Of a stretch of 47,439 bases of DNA, positions 1-8,009 are shown in pieces. The number at the start of each line of letters is the position of its first letter. Position 1 is the first letter of the stretch. The position numbers and the translations under genes are program-made. The stretch is from JAYRWN01 sp041917975 (lineage in GTDB: Bacteria > Bacteroidota > Bacteroidia > Chitinophagales > Saprospiraceae), in the NCBI GenBank assembly GCA_041917975.1, contig JAYRWN010000001.1:1-47439 (forward strand), in the 5' to 3' direction. The notes beneath the pieces are model-generated. The model did not search any database. It was not told the DNA's origin and saw nothing but the letters and a program-made list of their open reading frames with translations.

Positions 1-1
1 G

Positions 2-433
2 GCTAAAGCCATGTGGATTGCGTTATCTTGGACACTAGCTACCGCTGGAATGGCCATCAGCTCCATCGATCATGTGGATTGGAAACTGCTTGTCTCCAGG
101 TTCTGCTGGGTGTTTGGCCTGACGTTACTATTTGATTATCGGGACCGGGCGATAGATGCACAACATGGCATCAAGACCTGGGGTAATCAAATGAATCTTG
201 CACAACTAAAAAAGATCACAGCAGGACTTTATATTCTGGCTATACTCCTTGAACTTTCCCGTTCTTCCCCTCCCAGCTTAAACTCCTGGCCTGTTATTCT
301 TGGGCTGATAATTGCACAAGGTCTGATCTGGATTAAATTAAAACCCAATGTATCCTTTTATTTTTATACGGTGCTGTTGGATTCAACGCTGATTTGGCCT
401 GCTCTTTTGAGTTTTCTATGGGCTTTAGTTTAA
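2..433 (+). CDS. UbiA-like prenyltransferase membrane protein, C-terminal part
   Basis: The reading frame is open to the left edge, so the start lies outside the window. The visible part has about four hydrophobic segments and a motif resembling the second Asp-rich region of UbiA-type prenyltransferases (DYRDRAIDAQHGIKT, about residues 46-60 of the visible part). The family transfers polyprenyl groups in the inner membrane, for example in quinone or haem synthesis. The substrate cannot be told from this fragment. Its TAA stop overlaps the stop of the convergent OmpA-family gene in a palindromic TTAA at 430-433. Confidence 0.6.
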   Translation, partial: AKAMWIALSWTLATAGMAISSIDHVDWKLLVSRFCWVFGLTLLFDYRDRAIDAQHGIKTWGNQMNLAQLKKITAGLYILAILLELSRSSPPSLNSWPVILGLIIAQGLIWIKLKPNVSFYFYTVLLDSTLIWPALLSFLWALV

Positions 434-2415
434 TATTTAATAATTGTAAACGTGGTCCGACGGTTTTGCTGATGTTCATCCTCTGTACATTGCTCACATT
501 GGCATCGATTGACCAGTTGGCTTTCGCCCAGGCCTTGAGCCGTTAAACGGTTTGCATTTATTCCGGCGCTAATCAAATAATCCACGGCAGATTGTGCCCT
601 TTTTTGGGACAAATCCAAATTGTACTCATCGGTCCCACGACAGTCGGTATGAGAACTCAAAGCAATATTCAATGCTGGGTTGTCTTTCAGTAATTTGATC
701 AATCGATTTAAAGAAGGTCGGGCGTCATCTCTAATAAACCATTCGTTGTAGTCATAATAGATATCACTGAGATTGATTTCTTTACCGGCAAATAATTTAT
801 CCAATAAGATCTCCCGGTTAATCGTTCGGGTTAGTTGAGAAGAGTCCGGGGCTGGTGCAGCAACTTCCAGGGTATTGCTTAGGTAGCCTGAAAAAGTAGC
901 ACTTATAGAATAATTGGTATTAAATTCTATGGGAATTAATAATAAGCCATCGGCATTCGTGCGATAGTTTTTGCGGTTGACTGTCATTGGTGCATTCGCT
1001 AAGGGACGATTACCTAGTATTTTTGAATTAGGATCTTGCTCATCTTCGCGTTGAGGCGTTAGCACCCGTATAGCTAAAAAAAGACTCAGCTCTATGGGTT
1101 TAGGTTGGGAAGAGACTACACTTGAATCAACAGGTCTTATTACATCCACTTGTTTAAATCGGTATAAGTCATAGCGTCCCGCCCCACCCGGGCGGGAAGA
1201 TGTAAAATACCCGTGAAAAACTTCGCCGGTGTTTAAAACATTAGAACGGTCCACAATAAAACCAAAATCATCCGCTCCACTGTTGATGGGATGTTTCATA
1301 TTCAATGGCGGTGCCCAACTTCCGTCATTCATAACCCAGGACTTGTAGATATCCAAACCTCCCATGCCGCCGATCTGATCCGAAGAAAAATACAATGTGT
1401 CCTGGTCCATAAATGGAAATTTTTCATTGGACTCTGTGTTAATCCGCCGTCCTAAATTAAGAGGAGGTATCCAGTTACCGGTTGGTTCCAATCTGGTGTA
1501 ATAAAGATCAAATTGACCAATGGCGCCGGTGATGGCTGCGTCTGAAGCGAAAATAAGTATAGAATCACTACCTCCTAAAGCCGGATGTTGGTAATTAAAT
1601 CCTGGCAAGACAAAAGGCAAGAGGATAGGATCTGACCAATCGTTGTAGGTCCGGTAACTAACATAAAGTTTGCACTTACCATCCTCATCATTTTCCCCGG
1701 TACAACGGGTAAAATACATGGTTTGAAAATCCGATGAAAAGGTTACAGTTCCCTCATTTGCAGTTGTATTTAACTTGGGTGAAAAATTCTCCGGATGTTC
1801 ATCACCAGGAAAGCCCACAAATAAATCCATGAAGTCCGCTCCGGTCCAATGATAAGTTTTTTCGCCTCGACTGACAATCTGGTCGGAAGCAAAGACAAGT
1901 TGACCATTCACATATAGTGCAGGACTAAACTCGGCTGAAGGAGTATTAAGTGGCAGGTTTTCTACTTTAAATTCTTGAGGCATCCTAAGCCAATCCAAAG
2001 CCCTCTGGCAAGATAAAATGTCCCTTTTCAAGGAATCCCTGGTTGGATTTTGATCTAATAGTGCCTCATATATCCCAATGGCTTGATCATATCGTTGTAA
2101 ATTTTTGAGCGTAAGTGCAAATTTAAGTAAAGCCTCATCCCCATAGCCGAGGTCGTAAGCTGTTCTTAACCATTTACTGGCCTGGACCTGATCATCCAGT
2201 TCTAAGAAACACAAGCCCAATCGATAAGCTTTTTCAGCTTGGATATCCCTGGACGGAGCACGATTATACTCATCGTGGTACAACAAAATGGCTTGAGCAT
2301 AGTGTTTATATGCCACGGCCATATCTCCTGATTTAATTTTCTGGGTAAAACTGCAAGCCATGCCCAAAATGAGCGTAAAACAAAATGCACCTCCTATCAG
2401 AAAATTTTTAGACAT
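430..2415 (-). CDS. PorE-like OmpA-family protein with TPR, beta-propeller and CRD domains
   Basis: The predicted protein has 661 residues. In order it shows a hydrophobic leader ending in GMAC (an imperfect lipobox), TPR-like helices at about 30-150, PD40/WD40-like propeller blades at about 165-430 with repeats such as LYFSSDQIGGMGGLDIY, a carboxypeptidase-regulatory-like beta domain at about 450-540, and a C-terminal OmpA peptidoglycan-binding domain ending in QNRRTTFTI. This order matches PorE of the type IX secretion system, an outer-membrane lipoprotein that anchors the machine to peptidoglycan. Bacteroidota carry paralogues with the same order, so PorE itself is not proven. I chose the ATG at 2415 because an upstream start at 2502 would run through the secDF terminator and give no signal peptide. 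Confidence 0.82.
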   Translation of the reverse strand: MSKNFLIGGAFCFTLILGMACSFTQKIKSGDMAVAYKHYAQAILLYHDEYNRAPSRDIQAEKAYRLGLCFLELDDQVQASKWLRTAYDLGYGDEALLKFALTLKNLQRYDQAIGIYEALLDQNPTRDSLKRDILSCQRALDWLRMPQEFKVENLPLNTPSAEFSPALYVNGQLVFASDQIVSRGEKTYHWTGADFMDLFVGFPGDEHPENFSPKLNTTANEGTVTFSSDFQTMYFTRCTGENDEDGKCKLYVSYRTYNDWSDPILLPFVLPGFNYQHPALGGSDSILIFASDAAITGAIGQFDLYYTRLEPTGNWIPPLNLGRRINTESNEKFPFMDQDTLYFSSDQIGGMGGLDIYKSWVMNDGSWAPPLNMKHPINSGADDFGFIVDRSNVLNTGEVFHGYFTSSRPGGAGRYDLYRFKQVDVIRPVDSSVVSSQPKPIELSLFLAIRVLTPQREDEQDPNSKILGNRPLANAPMTVNRKNYRTNADGLLLIPIEFNTNYSISATFSGYLSNTLEVAAPAPDSSQLTRTINREILLDKLFAGKEINLSDIYYDYNEWFIRDDARPSLNRLIKLLKDNPALNIALSSHTDCRGTDEYNLDLSQKRAQSAVDYLISAGINANRLTAQGLGESQLVNRCQCEQCTEDEHQQNRRTTFTIIKY

Positions 2416-2480
2416 AGAGTTAAAACGCAAATAAGCTGAGGATTGATTTCTCAAGGTATCAAAAAAGGTCGGCCTAAAAT

Positions 2481-2512
2481 AAAAAACCTCCGCAAGAAGC
2501 ATCTTACGGAGG
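2481..2512 (-). terminator. Intrinsic terminator of secDF
   Basis: Read on the minus strand this is an 11-bp stem (CCTCCGTAAGA with TCTTGCGGAGG, one G-T pair), a TGCT loop and a T6 run. It lies just after the secDF stop and before the OmpA-family start at 2415. Confidence 0.85.
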
Positions 2513-2534
2513 CTAACAAATGTCTTAATCTTAT

Positions 2535-5500
2535 TTATTTTATTTTAGCGGCTTTAGAAAAATGAGCTTCTTTATTCATTTTCTTAGCCGTAAAATCTTT
2601 AGTCAAATCATACATCAAAGGTGATGCAACGAATACAGATGAATAAGTACCCGCCAGGATACCGGTCAACAGTGCAAAAGCAAAGCCTTTGATACTTGGA
2701 CCACCCAAAACAAACAAAAATAACACCACTAATAAAGTAGTACCCGAAGTAATTAATGTGCGGCTTAAGGTTGAGTTAATGGCGCCATTTATGGTATCGT
2801 AAGGGGACTTATGCGTATAGGTATTAATGTACTCACGGATACGGTCGTAAACAACCACAGTGTCGTTAATAGAATAACCGATGATTGTAAGAATGGCCGC
2901 AATGAATGCCTGATCCACTTCCAAAGAAAATGGCACCAATCCCTTAAGCAACGAAAAGATGGAGACGGTGATGAAGGCATCATGCACTGTGGCAACCACT
3001 GCTCCAAAACTGAACTGCCACTTATTAAAACGAATTAGCAGGTAAACGAAAATCAATACCAAAGCTAACATAGACGTAATAAACGCACTGTTTTGAATAT
3101 CATCCGCGATGGTTGGACCAACTTTACTATAACTGGTCACATGAGTGCCTACAAAATCAGGGGCGAGGAAGGCATTTTTGTCTAAATTACCTCCCATCAG
3201 GGTGTTTATCCCTTCAAATAGTTTCGCCGAGACTTGCTCCTGGGCTTCCACGCTGGATTCGTTAATCAAATAATCAGTTGTAATGTTATATGTGTTGTAC
3301 GTACTAACTTCTTTGACGATGGGTGATTTTTCAAATACCGACGTTAAGGCATCACGAATCTGTTGAGCGTTAACTGGTGCATTTGCATCGAATTGCACAT
3401 TATAGGAATACCCTCCGCGGAAGTCGACACCCAAATCAAATCCACGTGTAAAAATGGAGATCAAACCAGCCAAGGTCAAAATAATAGAGAATGTATACGT
3501 GTATTTTCTAAGTCTTAGCCAGTCAATGGTAACATTTTTAAACAAATTCTTGGTTGGTGGAATCCAGAATGTGATCTCACGACCTTTGCCGATCCACCAC
3601 TCAATAACCATGCGCGAAACTAACACAGCTGTGAATAAACTGGACAAAACACCAACGGACAAAACCACCGCAAAACCCTTAATGGGACCTAATCCGGCAT
3701 ATAACATCGCCGCAGCAGCTAATAGGGTGGTAACGTTGGCGTCGATGATAGCTGATGCGGAGTGTTTATATCCGTCCCGAATAGCTGATAATAATGATTT
3801 GCCCAAGGCCAACTCTTCCCGAATACGTTCATAGATGATCACGTTGGCATCTACTGCCATACCCATAGTGAGCACGATACCTGCTATACCCGGCAGGGTT
3901 AACACGGTACCCATCGAGCCCAAAGCGCCAAAAATGAATAAGATATTGAGAAATAAGGCTAAAATAGCTACCAAACCCCCGCCCCCGTAGTAAAAAACCA
4001 TAAAGGCTACTACGGCTAAAAACGCTACGATCATGGCGGTCATTGACTTCTGAATATTATCATTACCCAGCGTAGCTCCGACTACTTGTTGATGGATGAT
4101 TTGTGTTTTCGCCGGTAATTTACCTACCTGTAAGATGTTGGCCAGGTCTTTGGCTTCCTGGACCGTAAAGTTACCGGTTATGCTGGAATTACCATCCAGA
4201 ATAGGATTAATAACCCGGGGTGAAGATACTACCTCATCATCCAGCACAATGGCTATTTCACGGTTATTATCCTGGGCTGCCACGGTAGTCATTTCACCCC
4301 ACTTTTTAGCGCCTTTACTGTTCATACGTAAGGTTACCCCCAGTTCACCGGCCGGACCGCTTTGAGACTCCCGGGCATCTACCACCTGGTCACCTTCCAG
4401 AGGTGCAGCTTCCCCGGTGCGCTCCTGTTTTAAGGCATAAAGTTCATATTGGTTGGTGACTTCACCGGTAGTAAAATTGGTAAATGGCTCCTGGCTCCAG
4501 CGGAACATCACATCCCTGGGGAAAATTCCATTCACATCCGGATGGGTTAACATCTCCATGACCCGGGCCCTTTGATTTTCTTGCACCAGCCCCATCACAC
4601 ACAGGGTCATGGCAGCGCCTTCAGCTGTAGGAATGTTAAGCGTGATAGCGTTTAAAAGTGGTCCTGCTTGGGCATTACCCACAGTGCGGGGAGTAACTAT
4701 AAAAGAATCTTTAATCGGCTGGTTGAGACTATCCAGAGCGGGAACGGAATCCAATACGACGGTAGTAACAGCAGAGGAGTCACCCATAATTAATTTTAGA
4801 CGCTCGTCAGCTGCAGCAAAACTTTCCAGGATGCCGGCATCGGTCACCCGGTACACATTCCAGAATTCTAATTTAGCTGTGCTTTGAAGGTAGGTTTCCG
4901 CCCGTTTGGCATTACTGATACCTGGCAACTCCACAAAGATCAAGTCACGATCACTATCCAGCGAGATGTTTGGCTGGGTGACATTCAGTTTGTCAATGCG
5001 GTCTTTCAAAAGTTTATAGGTGCGATCCACCGTTTCATCAGCTGTAGTTCTTAATAGGCCGATCACATCAGCATCAGATGTTTCTATATTGATTTGATCC
5101 CGTAGAGAAGGGTTATTCCTGAAGATAGAGCTGAGTTTTTTGCCATTGGCGATTTTAGCAAATTCCTGCCCAAAAAGAGTAATAATATCTGATTGATCCG
5201 TTTTTAAACGGGCATCAGCGTTTTTTATAGCCGTGATAAAGGTTTCATCGGTGCTCCTATTGGACATGGTGGTCAAAAATTCCTTAAGATCTACTTGCAG
5301 AACTACACTCATTCCTCCTTTTAGGTCCAGACCTAAAGCCAACTGTTGTTTCTTCAGATCTTCATAGGTGTATTTTTTAATCAAAGGAATACTAAAAACA
5401 GTCTCTCCCGACATAGAATCCAGGAAGGCGGCATAAGCTTCTTTAAAGGCTACATCTTTTTCCAAAGCCTGAAGGCCGCTAGATAAGCTCTCGGCATACT

Positions 5501-5609
5501 GGGTAGCTTTCTTTTCAATGCGGTTAGTAGGAATAACAAAAAGGTATTGCACCAAACTCACCACGACGAGCAGGATAAGAAAAAACCTGATCAATCCTTT
5601 CCCTTGCAT
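2535..5609 (-). CDS. secDF: Protein translocase subunit SecDF (fusion)
   Basis: SecD and SecF are fused in one 1024-residue chain, the usual form in Bacteroidota. They use the proton gradient to pull secreted proteins through SecYEG. The SecD half has an N-terminal membrane helix, the GLDLKGG motif at 92-98, a large periplasmic region and a TM block with the VDANVIIYERIREE motif. The SecF half begins near residue 700 and carries DLGVDFRGG at about 725 and the GYSINDTVVVYDRIRE motif. The RND-type membrane Asp residues are present in both halves. It is a single-gene unit with its own terminator. A TATATTTG promoter element lies 37 bases or more upstream of the start. Confidence 0.97.
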   Translation of the reverse strand: MQGKGLIRFFLILLVVVSLVQYLFVIPTNRIEKKATQYAESLSSGLQALEKDVAFKEAYAAFLDSMSGETVFSIPLIKKYTYEDLKKQQLALGLDLKGGMSVVLQVDLKEFLTTMSNRSTDETFITAIKNADARLKTDQSDIITLFGQEFAKIANGKKLSSIFRNNPSLRDQINIETSDADVIGLLRTTADETVDRTYKLLKDRIDKLNVTQPNISLDSDRDLIFVELPGISNAKRAETYLQSTAKLEFWNVYRVTDAGILESFAAADERLKLIMGDSSAVTTVVLDSVPALDSLNQPIKDSFIVTPRTVGNAQAGPLLNAITLNIPTAEGAAMTLCVMGLVQENQRARVMEMLTHPDVNGIFPRDVMFRWSQEPFTNFTTGEVTNQYELYALKQERTGEAAPLEGDQVVDARESQSGPAGELGVTLRMNSKGAKKWGEMTTVAAQDNNREIAIVLDDEVVSSPRVINPILDGNSSITGNFTVQEAKDLANILQVGKLPAKTQIIHQQVVGATLGNDNIQKSMTAMIVAFLAVVAFMVFYYGGGGLVAILALFLNILFIFGALGSMGTVLTLPGIAGIVLTMGMAVDANVIIYERIREELALGKSLLSAIRDGYKHSASAIIDANVTTLLAAAAMLYAGLGPIKGFAVVLSVGVLSSLFTAVLVSRMVIEWWIGKGREITFWIPPTKNLFKNVTIDWLRLRKYTYTFSIILTLAGLISIFTRGFDLGVDFRGGYSYNVQFDANAPVNAQQIRDALTSVFEKSPIVKEVSTYNTYNITTDYLINESSVEAQEQVSAKLFEGINTLMGGNLDKNAFLAPDFVGTHVTSYSKVGPTIADDIQNSAFITSMLALVLIFVYLLIRFNKWQFSFGAVVATVHDAFITVSIFSLLKGLVPFSLEVDQAFIAAILTIIGYSINDTVVVYDRIREYINTYTHKSPYDTINGAINSTLSRTLITSGTTLLVVLFLFVLGGPSIKGFAFALLTGILAGTYSSVFVASPLMYDLTKDFTAKKMNKEAHFSKAAKIK

Positions 5610-5645
5610 GTATGATTCTTTTAGTTAAGTTTTTGAAAAACTGCG

Positions 5646-5653
5646 CAAATATA
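5646..5653 (-). promoter_or_regulatory. Candidate -7 element of secDF
   Basis: TATATTTG on the minus strand fits the Bacteroidota -7 consensus TAnnTTTG and would give a leader of about 30 bases. No matching TTG is visible at the -33 position, so support is partial. Confidence 0.45.
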
Positions 5654-5702
5654 GCACTTTTTATTTATAATGTGAGACTTATAGATTTATCTAAAAAAAT
5701 CC

Positions 5703-5710
5703 TAAGTTTG
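5703..5710 (+). promoter_or_regulatory. Candidate -7 element of the BON-LysM gene
   Basis: TAAGTTTG fits TAnnTTTG and lies about 60 bases before the ATG at 5774. No clear -33 TTG is seen. Confidence 0.4.
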
Positions 5711-5773
5711 TGAAACTTATCAGAATACTCTTTGATTATTCTGGCATTATTTAACCTTTAAATTTTAAAAATT

Positions 5774-6232
5774 ATGGGATTATTTTCTTTTCTAAAAAAT
5801 GCCGGCGCAAAGCTATTTAACCGTGACAAAAAACAGATAGCTCCCGAAGTAAAAAAGACTTTGGAAGCCGACGCGTTACGCAATGCAATAACCATGCTGG
5901 CTATACCCATCGAAAACTTAGACATTGACGTTAACGATGATGTGGTAACGGTATTTGGTACTGTAAAATCACAAGCGGACCGGGAAAGGGTCATTTTAGT
6001 TTTAGGAAATGTGGAAGGCGTAGCTACCGTAGATGATCGCATTTCTGTTGAAGTTCCAGAGCCTGAATCTGTATTTTACGAGGTAAAAAAAGGTGACAGC
6101 CTGTCCAAAATTGCCAAAAGCTTTTATGGAGATCCCATGAAATATCCGGTGATCTTTGAAGCCAATAAACCTATGCTCAAAGATCCGGATCTTATTTATC
6201 CAGGTCAAATGTTACGCATTCCTCCCATGTAA
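5774..6232 (+). CDS. BON and LysM domain protein (Kbp/YgaU-like)
   Basis: This 152-residue protein has a BON domain at about 28-92 (with IENLDIDVNDDVVTVFGTV) and a LysM domain at about 99-150 (YEVKKGDSLSKIAKSF to YPGQMLRIP). Order and length match E. coli Kbp (YgaU), a cytoplasmic potassium-binding protein. No signal peptide is visible, which fits a cytoplasmic location despite the LysM. The gene starts in an A/T-rich leader typical of the phylum and ends in a strong bidirectional terminator. Potassium binding in this organism is inferred from the family. Confidence 0.9.
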   Translation: MGLFSFLKNAGAKLFNRDKKQIAPEVKKTLEADALRNAITMLAIPIENLDIDVNDDVVTVFGTVKSQADRERVILVLGNVEGVATVDDRISVEVPEPESVFYEVKKGDSLSKIAKSFYGDPMKYPVIFEANKPMLKDPDLIYPGQMLRIPPM

Positions 6233-6243
6233 TAATAGAAAAT

Positions 6244-6268
6244 AAAAGCCGGTACTACCGGCTTTTTT
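6244..6268. terminator. Bidirectional intrinsic terminator
   Basis: A GCCGG-CCGGC stem flanked by A4 and T6 sits between the convergent BON-LysM and hydroxyacid dehydrogenase genes. The flanking A and T runs let it work in both directions. Confidence 0.88.
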
Positions 6269-6279
6269 AGTTTAAGGAC

Positions 6280-7233
6280 TCACACTACCCTATTTTCTGA
6301 GCTTCCTTCCATGAAATTTTTCAGATTGCTGAGGCACGCTCCCATCAGTCTTTGGCGCGCCTCCCGGGCTGTCCAGGCCATGTGCGGCGTAACCAGAATT
6401 TTACGAGAATGTAAAAGTGGCAGGAACCGCTGAGGAGGTTCTTCCCTAATGACATCAATGGCCGCCCGGTGGATGACATTATTCTCCAAGGCCCATAATA
6501 AATCCTCTTCCACCACCAATCCCCCACGGCTGGTATTGATCAGGATTGTGCTGGGTTTCATCAAGGCTAAGGTGGTTTTATTAATTACGCCATCCGTGGA
6601 TTCGGTAAGCGGAACATGAAGGCTAATCACGTCAGCTACAGGCCAAAGATCAGATAAACTTATATACTCTACGCCTGGAATACCTGGCGCATTTTTTTGG
6701 CGAACCACTGCTTTAACCTGCATTCCAAAAGCCTGCCCCAACCTGGCTACAGCCCGGCCTATTTCCCCAAATCCGAGTAAGCCCAGGGTTTTACCATACA
6801 ATTCAGTCACAGGTGACTTGGTATAACTAAAATGAGGGTACGTATACCAACCTCCCCCTTTTACCCATTGATCATGTTCCTCTACTTGATGGATGCACGA
6901 TAAAAGCAAAGCAAATACATGTTGTGAAACGCTTTGTGTACCATAGTCCCGGACATTGTATACAGCAATTCCTTTTTCGGCCGCCGCCTGCAGGTCAATA
7001 TTGTTATAGCCCGTAGCCGAAACTAAAATTAGTTTTAAAGCTGGGAGGCGTGCCATACGCTCAGCATTTAGAACAAATTTATTAACCATAAGCACATCAG
7101 CCTGAGCAGCTCTTTGATCAAATTGAAGAGCGTCTGTGTAAGGATATACAGTAACCTCACCAATTTCTTTAAACTCCTCCCAGGTTAAATCACCCGGATT
7201 CAGGGGCTGTCCATCTAAAATGACTATTTTCAT
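6280..7233 (-). CDS. D-2-hydroxyacid dehydrogenase (glycerate dehydrogenase-like)
   Basis: This 317-residue NAD(P)-dependent oxidoreductase belongs to the D-isomer 2-hydroxyacid dehydrogenase family, which interconverts 2-oxoacids and D-2-hydroxyacids. The Rossmann motif GLLGFGEIGRAVA lies at about 151-163. The catalytic Arg is in NTSRGGLV, the Glu in IREEPP and the His in TPHMAW. Sequence style is closest to glycerate/hydroxypyruvate reductases, but the substrate cannot be fixed by eye. It is transcribed alone and faces the BON-LysM gene across a shared terminator. Confidence 0.9.
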   Translation of the reverse strand: MKIVILDGQPLNPGDLTWEEFKEIGEVTVYPYTDALQFDQRAAQADVLMVNKFVLNAERMARLPALKLILVSATGYNNIDLQAAAEKGIAVYNVRDYGTQSVSQHVFALLLSCIHQVEEHDQWVKGGGWYTYPHFSYTKSPVTELYGKTLGLLGFGEIGRAVARLGQAFGMQVKAVVRQKNAPGIPGVEYISLSDLWPVADVISLHVPLTESTDGVINKTTLALMKPSTILINTSRGGLVVEEDLLWALENNVIHRAAIDVIREEPPQRFLPLLHSRKILVTPHMAWTAREARQRLMGACLSNLKNFMEGSSENRVV

Positions 7234-7318
7234 GGTGATAATATCAATTATTTAGGTGATTAAAACGTTATGTATTTAATTGAAATCAGAAATTTTATTC
7301 ATAATTAAATATCAATTT

Positions 7319-7999
7319 ATGAGAACTCTGCTGATCACATGCATTCTGTGTTGTATTCCTGGTTTTATTATATTATTCGCTCAATCAACCTGTAAGGTTA
7401 TGGTTGAAGCTCTGCAGGGGGATTACCAGGGCGAATGTAAAGATAGAGTGGCACATGGAAAAGGTTTAGCTAAAGGCGTTGATTTTTATGAAGGAGAGTT
7501 CAGCAAAGGATACCCTAACGGAGAGGGCAAATATGTATGGGCTAATGGACAATATTACTTAGGCCAATTTAAGCAAGGCCTGCGGCATGGCAAAGGAACT
7601 ATGTACACCTTAGATTCAGCCACCCAAACAGTCACATCCGGCAAGCTGGCCATCTGGAAAAACGACGAATACATAGAACCCGTTCTGGAGAAAAAATATA
7701 AACTGATTCGTTCATTAAATACCACCTCGGTCCAGTTTAATAAATTGGACGAAGATAAAAACCGGGTAACTATCGTTCTGCGCAATGCCCAGAATCTTGG
7801 AGGATTTGATATTATCAACTCTAGCGGTTTCTTTAAAAAAATGAGCAATAACCGTTACCTGGTTGAAGAATGTTCGTTCCCGTTAAACATCCAGGTCAAT
7901 TACAGCAGCCAAAACGGTATCGGTCAGGCAGTGCAGGTGCAAGTAGCTTTTGAACTTGAATCAAGTGGTAACTGGGAAGTCAGTATTTCTAATCAATAA
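7319..7999 (+). CDS. Secreted MORN-repeat protein
   Basis: I place the start at the ATG at 7319 (226 residues) because it opens directly on a signal peptide (MRTLLITCILCCIPGFIILFAQ). An upstream TTG at 7280 would add a hydrophilic extension. About three MORN repeats occupy roughly residues 35-95, with the pattern HGKG/YxGxFxxGxxxGxG. The C-terminal half (about 115-226) is predicted beta-rich with no recognised family. MORN repeats often act as protein- or membrane-contact modules. The function here is unknown. It is convergent with the TonB receptor gene, only 10 bases away. Confidence 0.8.
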   Translation: MRTLLITCILCCIPGFIILFAQSTCKVMVEALQGDYQGECKDRVAHGKGLAKGVDFYEGEFSKGYPNGEGKYVWANGQYYLGQFKQGLRHGKGTMYTLDSATQTVTSGKLAIWKNDEYIEPVLEKKYKLIRSLNTTSVQFNKLDEDKNRVTIVLRNAQNLGGFDIINSSGFFKKMSNNRYLVEECSFPLNIQVNYSSQNGIGQAVQVQVAFELESSGNWEVSISNQ

Positions 8000-8009
8000 A
8001 TCATACTAT

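Noticed and set aside
430..2502. A longer start for the OmpA-family protein at 2502
   Set aside because: The extension would be encoded by the secDF terminator and would bury the signal peptide; the ATG at 2415 fits better.
3454..3834. A 126-codon frame antisense to secDF
   Set aside because: It lies wholly inside a highly conserved gene and its composition follows from that gene's codons.
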